Part shown: positions 44,480-53,170 of the stretch, in pieces
Numbering within the stretch: the stretch's first letter is position 1
Layout: each line of letters starts with the position of its first letter
DNA from: Streptomyces sp. I05A-00742
GTDB taxonomy: Bacteria > Actinomycetota > Actinomycetes > Streptomycetales > Streptomycetaceae
Direction: 5' to 3'
Length of the DNA: 64,000 nt
Assembly: GCF_013055795.1 (NCBI RefSeq)
Contig: NZ_JABETO010000001.1
Span: forward strand, 360,620-424,619
The notes under the pieces: generated by a model
Told to the model about the DNA's origin: nothing
Seen by the model: the letters and a program-made list of their open reading frames with translations, nothing else
Database searches by the model: none
Program-made: the position numbers and the translations under genes

Positions 44480-44697
44480 CGGTCCGCCCCTGGTCCGCCC
44501 TGCTTGACCCTCACCTCACGTCAGGCTCCAGGGTGGGGAGCGACGAAAGGCAGGACCCCATGACGTACACCGTCGGAACGCGGAGGCGGCCCGCCGGCTG
44601 GCCGCACGGGTCGCGGAGGAGGACGGCGCGGCCCGTGCGGCCGAGGCGGTGGCGGCGCCGGCGGACCGTACCTGACCTGCTGGTACGGTCCCTGAGC

Positions 44698-45075
44698 ATG
44701 AACGACACGGTGTACGTCGGCAACGCCGGCAAGGACGCCGCCCTCGACCGCGGCTGGCTGCTCGGCCACTTCAAGGACGCCTCCGACCCCCGCCACAGCG
44801 AGGCGGTCGAGATCAAGTGGGGCGTCCACCCGCCCGGCGACGAGCGCGCCCAATGGGTCACCGGCGAGGCCAGGACCGCCCTGCTGGTCCTCATCAGCGG
44901 CCGCTTCCGGGTGGAACTCCCCGGGCGCAGCGTCCTGTTGGCCGAGCAGGGCGACTACGTGGTGTGGGGCGAGGGCGTGGACCACTCCTGGCGCGCGGAG
45001 GAGGAGTCGGTGGTGCTCACGGTGCGGTGGCCTTCCGTGCCGGGGTACCGGGTGGAGGAGTCCGGGAGCGGATGA
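44698..45075 (+). CDS. Cupin-fold small protein
   Basis: A 125-residue single-domain protein. VEIKWGVHPPGDER, then RTALLVLISGRFRVELPGRS, then LAEQGDYVVWGEGVDHSWRA follow the two-motif cupin pattern (G(X)5HXH-like and G(X)5PXG(X)2H), with weakened first-motif His residues and a kept His in VDHSW. It may bind a metal or a small ligand. ATG 44698 has only a weak ribosome site, and an upstream frame (from 44561) is discussed among the rejected items. Confidence 0.75.
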   Translation: MNDTVYVGNAGKDAALDRGWLLGHFKDASDPRHSEAVEIKWGVHPPGDERAQWVTGEARTALLVLISGRFRVELPGRSVLLAEQGDYVVWGEGVDHSWRAEEESVVLTVRWPSVPGYRVEESGSG

Positions 45076-45164
45076 GTCCCGAGGGGAGGAGGGGGCGGGC
45101 CGGCTGAGCCCCAGGGGCCGAGGGTCCGGGACCTGCTCAGCCCCTCTACGGGCATCCGTGCCCC

Positions 45165-45590
45165 CTAGGGGCACCCCCGCTCCAGCCGCACCACCGGAAC
45201 CCTGCGCCCCGCCCGCTCCCGGAAGCCGGCGAACTTCGGTTCGGCCGCGATCTGCCGCCGCCACAGCTCCTCGTACTCCGCCGGGTCCGTGACCTCCTCC
45301 GCGCGGGCGCGGAAGGTGTCGCCGCCCAGCTCGACCCGGAGCTCGTCGGGGTGGGCGCGCAGGTTGTGGAACCAGGCGGGGGCCACGGGGGCGCCGCCGT
45401 TGAGGGCGAAGACGTGGGGCCGCCCGTCGTCGTCCCGCAGGTGGACCAGCGGGGTGGTGCGGAGCTCGCCGCTGCGGGCGCCCCGGGTGGTGAGCAGGAG
45501 CAGGGGCGTACCGGCGAACTCACCGCCCACGACGCCCGCGTTGGCGCGGAACTCCTCGATCACCCGCAGGTTGAAGGGGTTGCTGTTCAT
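45165..45590 (-). CDS. DDN-type F420-dependent nitroreductase-family protein
   Basis: A 141-residue protein with the deazaflavin-dependent nitroreductase pattern: NPFNLRVIEEFRANAGVVGG, LLLLTTRGARSGELRTTPLV, then WFHNLRAHPDELRVELGGDT and PKFAGFRERAGRRVPVVRLE. Such split-barrel enzymes bind F420 and reduce small molecules. Its ATG overlaps the stop of the aldo/keto reductase gene (ATGA), so both redox enzymes are one operon under the MerR-type promoter at 46,509-46,541. Confidence 0.88.
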   Translation of the reverse strand: MNSNPFNLRVIEEFRANAGVVGGEFAGTPLLLLTTRGARSGELRTTPLVHLRDDDGRPHVFALNGGAPVAPAWFHNLRAHPDELRVELGGDTFRARAEEVTDPAEYEELWRRQIAAEPKFAGFRERAGRRVPVVRLERGCP

Positions 45591-46501
45591 GACGCCGGGG
45601 TGCCCGGGTCGGCCGTGGCCCCGTCGATGCGGGCGAACTGCTCGGGGGAGAGGGGCAGTCCGAGGGCTTCCCAGTTCTCCGCCAGGTGGGCGGGGGAGGA
45701 GGTGCCGGGGATCGGGATCATCGTCGGGGAGCGGTGCAGCAGCCAGGCCAGGGCCGTCTGGGCCGGCGTCGCCCCAAGTTCCTTCGCCACGGCCGCCACC
45801 GGGCTGTCCGGGCCGGCGTGCTCGCCCATCGCGATGGGCCAGTAGGGGAGGAAGGCGATGTCCTGCTCCGCCGCGAAGTCGATCACGGGGTCGTGGCTCC
45901 GGTCGCCGAGGTTGTAGAGGTTCTGGACGGTGCGGATCTCCGCGATCGCGGACGCCTCCCGGATCTGCTCGACGGTCACCTCCGAGAGTCCGATGTGACG
46001 GACTTTGCCCTCTTCCTGGAGCTGCTTCAGGGCGCCGATCTGGTCGGCCAGCGGGTACGCGGGGTCGATGCGGTGCAGCTGGAGCAGGTCGATCCGCTCG
46101 GTGCCGAGCCGGCGCAGGCCCAGCTCGGCCTGCTGCCGCAGATAGCCGGGGTGGCCGAGGGGGGCCCACTCGGTGGCGGAGGGCCGGATCACGCCCACCT
46201 TGGTGGCGATGGTGACCTCACCGGCGAACGGACGCAAAGCCTCCGCCACCAGTTCCTCGTTGGCGCCCAGGGCGTACGCGTCCGCCGTGTCGAAGAGGCG
46301 GAAGCCCAGTTCGACCGCCCGCCGGAGCAGCGCGATCATGTCCTCGCGGTCGGTGGGGGCCGTCCAGATCGTGGCGGTGAGGCCGCGCCGCTCGTCGGGC
46401 CGGCCGGTCAGCCGCATGGCGCCGTAGCCCAGGCGCGGGACGAGGATGTCGCCGCCGATGGAGTAAGTAGGGTCGGTGGTGGCCGCTGTGTTCTTGTTCA
46501 T
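45587..46501 (-). CDS. Aldo/keto reductase
   Basis: A 304-residue NADPH-dependent TIM-barrel reductase. LVPRLGYGAMRLTG, FRLFDTADAYALGANEELV (Asp and Tyr of the catalytic tetrad), EVTIATKVG (Lys) and IDLLQLHRID (His) are in place, and IPIPGTSSPAHLAEN contributes to the cofactor site. The ATG lies only about 7 bases from the predicted -10 box, so its mRNA is probably leaderless. It is divergent from a MerR gene and followed by a coupled DDN-type gene. Confidence 0.92.
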   Translation of the reverse strand: MNKNTAATTDPTYSIGGDILVPRLGYGAMRLTGRPDERRGLTATIWTAPTDREDMIALLRRAVELGFRLFDTADAYALGANEELVAEALRPFAGEVTIATKVGVIRPSATEWAPLGHPGYLRQQAELGLRRLGTERIDLLQLHRIDPAYPLADQIGALKQLQEEGKVRHIGLSEVTVEQIREASAIAEIRTVQNLYNLGDRSHDPVIDFAAEQDIAFLPYWPIAMGEHAGPDSPVAAVAKELGATPAQTALAWLLHRSPTMIPIPGTSSPAHLAENWEALGLPLSPEQFARIDGATADPGTPAS

Positions 46502-46508
46502 GGCGGCA

Positions 46509-46541
46509 ACGCTAGAAGCTCACATGCATGGGAGCTTCAAG
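46509..46541 (-). promoter_or_regulatory. MerR-type promoter and operator of the aldo/keto reductase operon
   Basis: On the minus strand TTGAAG (46540-46535) and TAGCGT (46514-46509) are 20 bp apart, the over-long spacing of MerR-activated promoters. A 30-bp near-palindrome (46512-46541) fills the spacer: CTAGAAGCTCAC, centre ATGCAT, then GGGAGCTTCAAG, with two mismatched pairs. The MerR gene is divergent, starting at 46574. The expected transcription start falls at about the reductase ATG. Confidence 0.8.
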
Positions 46542-46573
46542 TCGGAGTGCGCCATTTGTGAGGGGGATCACAT

Positions 46574-46978
46574 ATGAAGATCGGAGAGCTGGCGGCGGTC
46601 ACCGGAGTGAGCGTCCGCCTGCTGCGCTACTACGAGGAGCAGGACCTGCTCACCCCGGTGCGCACGCCCGGGGGCCACCGCTCGTACGGGCCCGACGCGC
46701 CGCTGGCGGTCCGCCGCATCCGGGCGCTGCTGGAGGCGGGGCTGCCCACCCGCGTCATCCGGGAGGTGCTGCCCTGTGTGGAGGGCGACGGGCTGTTCGT
46801 CCACCCGTGCGTGGGCGACCGGCTCCGGGACCAGCTGCGCGGGATGGAGGAGCGCATCGCGGAGCTGGAACAGAGCCGGGCCGGGCTGGCGGCCATCCTC
46901 GCCGTCACCGAACAGGCGGCATGCGACGAGCCGTTGGCGCCCGCCGGGCGCGGTGAACTGGTCGGGGCGGGGACCTGA
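46574..46978 (+). CDS. MerR family regulator
   Basis: A 134-residue protein starting MKIGELAAVTGVSVRLLRYY, the classic MerR winged helix, with EEQDLLTPVRTPGGHRSYGP as wing 1. The dimerisation coiled coil lies at about 80-110 (LRDQLRGMEERIAELEQSRA). Cysteines occur at LPCVEGD, HPCVGD and AACDE, but not in the clustered pattern of metal or SoxR sensors. It is divergent from the aldo/keto reductase operon and probably remodels that 20-bp-spacer promoter. GAGGGGG lies 9 nt before the ATG. Confidence 0.9.
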   Translation: MKIGELAAVTGVSVRLLRYYEEQDLLTPVRTPGGHRSYGPDAPLAVRRIRALLEAGLPTRVIREVLPCVEGDGLFVHPCVGDRLRDQLRGMEERIAELEQSRAGLAAILAVTEQAACDEPLAPAGRGELVGAGT

Positions 46979-47008
46979 GCCCTTCCGGCGGCCGGTGCCG
47001 TGGTGCCG

Positions 47009-47863
47009 TCAGCCGCCCGACCGCCGCCGCCCGCGCGCGTACCGCCCCGGCGCGACCCCGACGATCCGCTTGAAGTGCCGGGTCAGATGGGACTGGTCGT
47101 AGAAGCCGGCCGCCACGGCGACGGCGTGCGGCGGGACCCCGTCCAGCAGCATCCGGCGCGCCCGGTCGACGCGGCGCGCGGTGAGGTACTGGTGCGGGGC
47201 GATGCCGAACGCGCGGCTGAACGCCCGGACCAGGTGCGTCGGATGGGCGTGCAGCCGCGCGGACGCCTCGGGGAGCGTCAGCCCCTCGACGACGCGGGCG
47301 TCGAGCAGGTCCCGGAGCCGGTGGGCGAGGACGGCGGCGTCGCGCCCGCCCGGCTCCGGCCGCGTGGCGGCCCGCAGGTCCAGGTGGCGCACCAGCCGGT
47401 CGCCGACGAACGCGAGCCTGCTCTCCGCCTCCAGCTCCTCGCCGGGGGCGGCCAGCGCCATGTGCAACTGGTGGACGCGGTGGCGCAGCAGCGGGTCGAG
47501 CACCGTCGGCCGGTCCACGGCCGCGCCGATGTGCTCCTCTCCCACCACATCCGCCTCCAGGTACAGCACCCGCTTCCGGAACCCTCCCGGCGTCGCCGGG
47601 CAGCCGTTGTGCGGCACGTGCGGAGGCAGCAGGGTCACCACGCCGGAGGGCGCGCCGTGCCCGTGGCGGTCCAGGTCGTAGTGGACCACGCCGTCGTCGA
47701 CGACGAGGAGCGACCACGTGTCGTGGGTGTGCATGGGGTAGGCGTGGTCGAAGAACCGGGCGTGAAGGACCTCCGCGATCCCCGTGAGCGCGGGGCGCCA
47801 GGCCGTGATCCGCGAACGGGGCGGCGTGGTATCGGAGCGCGGCGGCACGCAAAGAGCGTACAA
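47009..47863 (-). CDS. AraC family regulator with cupin sensor domain
   Basis: A 284-residue protein. The N-terminal half is an AraC-type cupin (HARFFDHAYPMHTHDTWSLL, then LLPPHVPHNGCPA). The C-terminal 100 residues hold the double helix-turn-helix: LPEASARLHAHPTHLVRAFS, FGIAPHQYLTARRVDRARRM and AVAVAAGFYDQSHLTRHFKR. A TTG at 47863 or GTG at 47848 may start it. It is divergent from the DUF2000 gene 35 bp away, which is probably one of its targets, as AraC-DUF2000 pairs are common. Confidence 0.88.
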   Translation of the reverse strand: MYALCVPPRSDTTPPRSRITAWRPALTGIAEVLHARFFDHAYPMHTHDTWSLLVVDDGVVHYDLDRHGHGAPSGVVTLLPPHVPHNGCPATPGGFRKRVLYLEADVVGEEHIGAAVDRPTVLDPLLRHRVHQLHMALAAPGEELEAESRLAFVGDRLVRHLDLRAATRPEPGGRDAAVLAHRLRDLLDARVVEGLTLPEASARLHAHPTHLVRAFSRAFGIAPHQYLTARRVDRARRMLLDGVPPHAVAVAAGFYDQSHLTRHFKRIVGVAPGRYARGRRRSGG

Positions 47864-47898
47864 GCCGCCGGGTCACCGGCCGGAGCAGACTGCGGGCC

Positions 47899-48384
47899 AT
47901 GGAGACCGAGCAGACCATGCAGATCCTGGACCACGCGGCCGCGTCCCCGACATCAGCGGCCGGGCCGGAGCCCCTCCGCTTCGATACGAAGATCGCCGTC
48001 CTGCTCCGGGACGACCTGCCGGTGTGGCAGCGCCTGAACGTCACGGCCTTCCTGGTCAGCGGCCTGGGCGCGGAGCTGCCCGAGGTGGTCGGGGAGCCCT
48101 ACGCCGACGCCGGGGGCAACCGCTACCTGCCCATGTTCCGCCAGCCGGTGATGATCTTCGAGGGTGCGGGGGAGACGCTGACCGCGGCCCACACCCGGGC
48201 CCTCGGCCGCGGCCTGCCCCTCGCGGTCTTCACCTCCGACCTGTTCCGCACCGGCAACGACCGCGACAACCGCGCCGCCGTCCGCGCGGTCGCCGCGGAC
48301 CGGCTCGATCTGGTCGGACTGGCCGTCCACGGCCCCCGGAACGCCGTGGACAAGGTGCTCAAGGGGGCGCGTATGCACCCGTGA
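47899..48384 (+). CDS. DUF2000 family protein
   Basis: A 161-residue protein. RFDTKIAVLLRDDLPVWQRL and NVTAFLVSGLGAELPEVVGE, then YLPMFRQPVMIFEGAGETL and PLAVFTSDLFRTGNDRDNR match the DUF2000 pattern, a peptidyl-tRNA-hydrolase-like (PTH2) fold without demonstrated activity. It starts 36 bp from the divergent AraC gene. The role is unknown. Confidence 0.87.
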   Translation: METEQTMQILDHAAASPTSAAGPEPLRFDTKIAVLLRDDLPVWQRLNVTAFLVSGLGAELPEVVGEPYADAGGNRYLPMFRQPVMIFEGAGETLTAAHTRALGRGLPLAVFTSDLFRTGNDRDNRAAVRAVAADRLDLVGLAVHGPRNAVDKVLKGARMHP

Positions 48385-48595
48385 GCCGGAGCCTTCGGGA
48401 CCGGGGCCGGGGCCGGATCCGGGGGGTACGGGGGAGGGCGCCCCTGCACGAGCCCCCGGCGCCGCCCACAATGGAAGCGACCACCCCGGGACGCCCGTGC
48501 GCAACGCGTCCGAAATCGTGTGGTGGGATGCTGATGTGCCCCCGGCCTGCCCCGCGGCCGGGAGCGGACGGCCTGACCAGCGAGGATAGGTAGCT

Positions 48596-49957
48596 ATGGA
48601 TAAGCAGCAGGAGTTCGTGCTCCGCACCCTTGAGGAGCGCGACATCCGCTTCGTGCGGCTGTGGTTCACCGATGTGCTCGGCTATCTGAAGTCGGTCGCC
48701 GTCGCCCCGGCGGAACTTGAACAGGCGTTTGACGAGGGCATCGGCTTCGACGGCTCCGCGATCGAGGGATTCGCTCGTGTGTACGAATCCGACATGATCG
48801 CCAAGCCGGATCCCGGGACCTTCCAGATCCTCCCGTGGCGCGCCGAGGCCCCCGGCACGGCCCGGATGTTCTGCGACATCCTGATGCCGGACGGCTCGCC
48901 CTCGTACGCCGACCCCCGCTACGTCCTGAAGCGCATCCTCGCCAAGACCTCCGACCTCGGCTTCACCTTCTACACCCACCCCGAGATCGAGTTCTTCCTG
49001 CTCAAGGACAAGCCGGTGGACGGCACCCGCCCGGTGCCCGCCGACTCGTCCGGCTACTTCGACCACACCCCGCAGAACGTGGGCATGGACTTCCGCCGCC
49101 AGGCCATCACCATGCTCGAATCCATGGGCATCTCGGTCGAGTTCAGCCACCACGAGGGCGCCCCCGGCCAGCAGGAGATCGACCTGCGCTACGCCGACGC
49201 GCTCTCCACCGCCGACAACATCATGACCTTCCGCCTGGTCATGAAGCAGGTGGCCCTGGAGCAGGGCGTGCACGCCACGTTCATGCCCAAGCCGTTCTCC
49301 GAGTACCCCGGCTCCGGTATGCACACCCACCTCTCCCTCTTCGAGGGCGACCGCAACGCCTTCCACGAGTCCGGCGCCGAGTACCAGCTCTCCAAGGTCG
49401 GCCGTTCCTTCATCGCGGGGCTGCTGCGGCACGCCGCCGAGACCTCGGCCGTCACCAACCAGTGGGTCAACTCCTACAAGCGCATCTGGGGCGGCTCCCA
49501 GCGCACCGCGGGCGCCGGCGGCGAGGCCCCCTCCTACATCTGCTGGGGCCACAACAACCGCTCCGCCCTCATCCGCGTCCCCATGTACAAGCCGGGCAAG
49601 ACCGGCTCCACCCGCGTCGAGGTCCGCTCCATCGACTCCGGCGCCAACCCCTACCTCACCTACGCCGTCCTCCTCGCCGCCGGTCTGAAGGGCATCGAGG
49701 AGGGGTACGAACTCCCCGCGGGCGCCGACGACGACGTGTGGGCGCTCTCCGACGCCGAGCGCCGGGCCATGGGCATCGAGCCGCTGCCCCAGAACCTGGG
49801 CGAGGCCATCGAGCTCATGGAGCGCAGCGAACTCGTCGCCGAGACCCTCGGCGAGCACGTCTTCGATTTCTTCCTGCGCAACAAGAAGCAGGAGTGGGAG
49901 GAATACCGCTCCGAGGTCACGGCGTTCGAACTCCGGAAGATGCTGCCGGTGCTGTAG
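48596..49957 (+). CDS. glnA2: Glutamine synthetase-like GlnA2 (gamma-glutamylpolyamine synthetase type)
   Basis: A 453-residue type I GS fold: GFDGSAIEGFARVYESDM (residues 50-67, the Asp latch region), the metal Glu in HPEIEFFLL, MPKPFSEYPGSGMHTHLSLF, and NRSALIRVPMY. It resembles S. coelicolor GlnA2 (SCO2241, from memory), which glutamylates polyamines rather than ammonia and serves polyamine use. It should not be called the main GS. The Tyr in EEGYELPAG lies where the adenylylated Tyr of GlnA sits, although the surrounding sequence differs. GAGGATAGGTAGCT precedes the ATG. glnE follows 120 bp downstream. Confidence 0.9.
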   Translation: MDKQQEFVLRTLEERDIRFVRLWFTDVLGYLKSVAVAPAELEQAFDEGIGFDGSAIEGFARVYESDMIAKPDPGTFQILPWRAEAPGTARMFCDILMPDGSPSYADPRYVLKRILAKTSDLGFTFYTHPEIEFFLLKDKPVDGTRPVPADSSGYFDHTPQNVGMDFRRQAITMLESMGISVEFSHHEGAPGQQEIDLRYADALSTADNIMTFRLVMKQVALEQGVHATFMPKPFSEYPGSGMHTHLSLFEGDRNAFHESGAEYQLSKVGRSFIAGLLRHAAETSAVTNQWVNSYKRIWGGSQRTAGAGGEAPSYICWGHNNRSALIRVPMYKPGKTGSTRVEVRSIDSGANPYLTYAVLLAAGLKGIEEGYELPAGADDDVWALSDAERRAMGIEPLPQNLGEAIELMERSELVAETLGEHVFDFFLRNKKQEWEEYRSEVTAFELRKMLPVL

Positions 49958-50077
49958 TCCTGCGGACACGCGGGCACATCGGGGGGGGCGGGCGCCCGGG
50001 AGCGGACGCGGCGGGCGGCCCGCCACCCGACGTGCGGAACCACCGACAACGGCGAACGCCACGCAGGAGGTAGCGGG

Positions 50078-53000
50078 ATGACCGTCCCGGAAGGGCGCCG
50101 CGGCAGTGTGTACACGCGGCTGCTGCGCAGTGGGTTCACGGATCCGGCCGGGGCCGAACGGCTGCTGGAGGCGGACGGGCTCGCGGTGGTGCGGGACGAC
50201 TCCGTACTGCTGGACGCGCTCGGGGCGACCGCCGACCCCGACCTCGCGCTGCACGGGCTCGCGCGGCTCGCCGAGGCGCTGGGGGACCGGGAGGCGCGGA
50301 CGCTGCTGGACACCCTCGGCGCCGCGAAACCGCTGCGCGACCGGCTGTTGGGGGTGCTGGGCGTCTCCGAGGCGCTCGGCGACCACCTCGCCCGGCACCC
50401 TGACCACTGGCACGCGCTCGACGCCTTCGAATCGGCCGATCTGCACCCCGGCACCCCCGAGTTCGAGCGCGCCCTGGCCGAGGGGTGCGCGGCCGGCCGG
50501 GAGCGCGGGCTCACCCCGTCCGACGCCCTGCGGGCGGCCTACCGCCGCTGCCTGCTCGCCGTCGCCGCCCGGGACGTCACGGGCAGCACCGACGTGGCGG
50601 AGACCGCCGCCGAACTGGCCGACCTGGCCACCGCGACGCTGCGCGCGGCCCTCGCCATCGCCTGCGACGAGCACCCCGACGACGCGGCATCCTGCCGGCT
50701 CGCCGTGATCGGCATGGGCAAGTGCGGGGGCAACGAGCTCAACTACGTCTCGGACGTGGACGTCATCTTCGTGGCGGAGGCGCGCGGCGACGCGGACGAG
50801 GGCCCGGCGCTGCAGGCGGCCACCCGGCTGGCGTCGCGCATGATGCGCGTCTGCTCGGACATCACGCCCGAGGGCACGATCTGGCCCGTCGACGCCAACC
50901 TCCGCCCCGAGGGCCGCAACGGCCCCCTGGTGCGCACGCTCAGCAGCCACCTCGCGTACTACCAGCGCTGGGCGAAGACCTGGGAGTTCCAGGCGCTCCT
51001 CAAGGCCCGGCCCGTGGCGGGCGACCCCGAGCTGGGGCGCGGCTACGTGGACGCGGTGGCCCCGCTCGTCTGGCAGGCCGCCGAGCGCGAGAACTTCGTC
51101 CCCGACGTGCAGCAGATGCGCCGCCGCGTCGTCGCCTCGATCCCCGCGGACCGGCTCGAACGCGAGCTCAAGCTCGGCCCCGGCGGCCTCCGCGACGTCG
51201 AGTTCGCCGTCCAGCTCCTCCAGCTCGTCCACGGCCGCAGCGACGCCACGCTGCGCAGCGGCAGCACCCTCGACGCCCTGGCCGCGCTCGCCGCCGGCGG
51301 CTACGTGGGACGGGCCGACACCGCCGCCCTCGACGCCGCCTACCGCTTCCTGCGCGCCATGGAACACCGCATCCAGCTCCACCGGCTGCGCCGCACCCAC
51401 CTCGTGCCCGAGGGGGAGGCGGAGCAGCGGCGCCTCGGCCGGTCGCTGGGGTTCCGCACCGAACCCGTCACCGAACTGGGCAAGGAATGGCGGCGGCACG
51501 CCCGCGAGGTGCGGCGGCTGCACGAAAAGCTCTTCTACCGGCCGCTGCTGGACGCCGTCGCCCAGCTCGAACCCGGCGAGATCCGGCTCAGCCCCAAGGC
51601 CGCGGGACAGCGCCTGGAAGCCCTCGGCTACGCGGACCCGGCGGCCGCGCTCCGCCATCTGGAGGCGCTTGCCTCGGGAGTGACACGCAAGGCGGCGATT
51701 CAGCGTACGCTGCTGCCCGTGCTGCTGGGCTGGTTCGCCGATTCGTCAGATCCCGATGCCGGACTGCTCAACTTCCACAAGGTGTCGGACGCGTTGGGCA
51801 AGACCCCCTGGTACCTGCGGCTGCTGCGCGACGAGGGCGCCGCCGCGGAGAACCTGGCCCGGGTCCTGTCCGCCGGGCGGCTCGCCCCCGACCTGCTGCT
51901 GCGCGCCCCCGAGGCGGTCGCTCTCCTCGGCGCCCCCGAGGGCCTGCGCCCGCGCGACCGGGAGGCGCTGGAGCAGGAGACGCTGGCCGCGGTCGGCCGG
52001 GCCGAGGACGCGGAGAAGGCCATCGTCGCGGTGCGCGGGGTCCGCCGACGGGAACTGTTCCGCACCGCCGCGGCCGACATCGTCGGCGCCTACGGACGCC
52101 CCGGACCGCACGGCGCCGGCCAGGCCAACGGCGAGCCGCCCGCCGGACCCGCCGCCCGCGACCACGGCAGCCGCTGCGACACCGTCGGCCGGGCCGTCTC
52201 CGACCTCAACGCCGCCGCCATCGCGGGCGCCCTGCGCGCCGCCGTCCGGGCCGAGTGGGGCGACACCCTGCCCACCCGGTTCGCCGTCATCGGCATGGGC
52301 CGCTTCGGCGGCTGCGAACAGGGTTACGGATCCGACGCGGACGTCCTCCTCGTCCACGAGCCCCGCGACGGCGTCGGCGAGGAGGAGGCCGCCAAGGCCG
52401 CCTTCGCCGTCGCCAACGAGATGCGCCGGCTGCTCCAACTCCCCACCTCCGACCCGCCCTTGCTCATCGACGCCGACCTGCGGCCGGAGGGCAGGTCCGG
52501 CCCGCTCGTACGCAGCCTCGCCTCCTACGCCGCCTACTACCGCCGCTGGTCCCTCGTCTGGGAGAGCCAGGCCCTGCTCCGCGCCGAGCCCGTCGCCGGC
52601 GACCCCGACCTCGGCCGGCGCTTCATCGAGCTCATCGACCCGCTGCGGTACCCCGCCGACGGCCTCGCCGAGGACGCCGCCCGCGAGATCCGCCGCCTCA
52701 AGGCCCGCATGGAGACCGAACGCCTCCCCCGCGGCGCCGACCCCACCACCCACACCAAGCTCGGCCGCGGCGGCCTCTCCGACGTCGAATGGACCGTCCA
52801 GCTCCTCCAGATGCGCCACGCGCACGCGGTCGCCGGCCTGCGCACTCCCCGTACGCGTCAGGCGCTCGCCGCTGCCTGCGCGGCCCGGCTCCTCGGTGCC
52901 GACGAGGCGCGGATCCTCGATGACGCGTGGGTGCTGGCGACGAGTGTGCGCAACGCGGTGATGCTGGTGCGGGGGCGGTCGGGGGATACGTTTCCCGGGG

Positions 53001-53134
53001 ATCCGCGGGAGTTGGCTGCGGTGGGGCGGTATCTGGGGTATGAGCCGGGGCATGTCGGGGACATGCTGGACGACTACCGGCGGGTTACGCGGCGGGCTCG
53101 GGCGGTGGTTGAGGAGCGGTTCTATGGGGGGTAG
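50078..53134 (+). CDS. glnE: Bifunctional glutamine synthetase adenylyltransferase/deadenylase
   Basis: A 1018-residue enzyme that adds and removes AMP on the GlnA tyrosine in response to nitrogen status. Two nucleotidyltransferase halves are visible: GMGKCGGNELNYVSDVDVIF near residue 212 and GMGRFGGCEQGYGSDADVLL near 738. Each is followed by its helical partner domain (PRGGLRDVEF-like GPGGLRDVEFAVQLLQLVHG and GRGGLSDVEWTVQLLQMRHA). AGGAGGTAG lies 6 nt before the ATG. Length and domain order are complete. It sits directly after glnA2, in the same direction. Confidence 0.96.
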   Translation: MTVPEGRRGSVYTRLLRSGFTDPAGAERLLEADGLAVVRDDSVLLDALGATADPDLALHGLARLAEALGDREARTLLDTLGAAKPLRDRLLGVLGVSEALGDHLARHPDHWHALDAFESADLHPGTPEFERALAEGCAAGRERGLTPSDALRAAYRRCLLAVAARDVTGSTDVAETAAELADLATATLRAALAIACDEHPDDAASCRLAVIGMGKCGGNELNYVSDVDVIFVAEARGDADEGPALQAATRLASRMMRVCSDITPEGTIWPVDANLRPEGRNGPLVRTLSSHLAYYQRWAKTWEFQALLKARPVAGDPELGRGYVDAVAPLVWQAAERENFVPDVQQMRRRVVASIPADRLERELKLGPGGLRDVEFAVQLLQLVHGRSDATLRSGSTLDALAALAAGGYVGRADTAALDAAYRFLRAMEHRIQLHRLRRTHLVPEGEAEQRRLGRSLGFRTEPVTELGKEWRRHAREVRRLHEKLFYRPLLDAVAQLEPGEIRLSPKAAGQRLEALGYADPAAALRHLEALASGVTRKAAIQRTLLPVLLGWFADSSDPDAGLLNFHKVSDALGKTPWYLRLLRDEGAAAENLARVLSAGRLAPDLLLRAPEAVALLGAPEGLRPRDREALEQETLAAVGRAEDAEKAIVAVRGVRRRELFRTAAADIVGAYGRPGPHGAGQANGEPPAGPAARDHGSRCDTVGRAVSDLNAAAIAGALRAAVRAEWGDTLPTRFAVIGMGRFGGCEQGYGSDADVLLVHEPRDGVGEEEAAKAAFAVANEMRRLLQLPTSDPPLLIDADLRPEGRSGPLVRSLASYAAYYRRWSLVWESQALLRAEPVAGDPDLGRRFIELIDPLRYPADGLAEDAAREIRRLKARMETERLPRGADPTTHTKLGRGGLSDVEWTVQLLQMRHAHAVAGLRTPRTRQALAAACAARLLGADEARILDDAWVLATSVRNAVMLVRGRSGDTFPGDPRELAAVGRYLGYEPGHVGDMLDDYRRVTRRARAVVEERFYGG

Positions 53135-53170
53135 GGGGGTGCCCCCTCTGGGGGAGGGACCGGGGCACCC

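Noticed and set aside
44561..44675. Possible small gene before the cupin gene (ATG at 44561, and an AEAARRLAARVAEEDG frame ending at 44675)
   Set aside because: The ATG and the helical, gene-like segment lie in different frames, so it is at best a frameshifted remnant. There is too little sequence to name it.
45587..46569. The MerR gene as a SoxR redox sensor
   Set aside because: SoxR has four clustered C-terminal cysteines for a 2Fe-2S centre; this protein has only three scattered ones.
48359..51658. A 1099-codon minus-strand frame opposite glnA2 and glnE
   Set aside because: Both plus-strand genes have clear family motifs across the whole stretch; the antisense frame is Gly/Val/Ala-rich without any recognisable domain.
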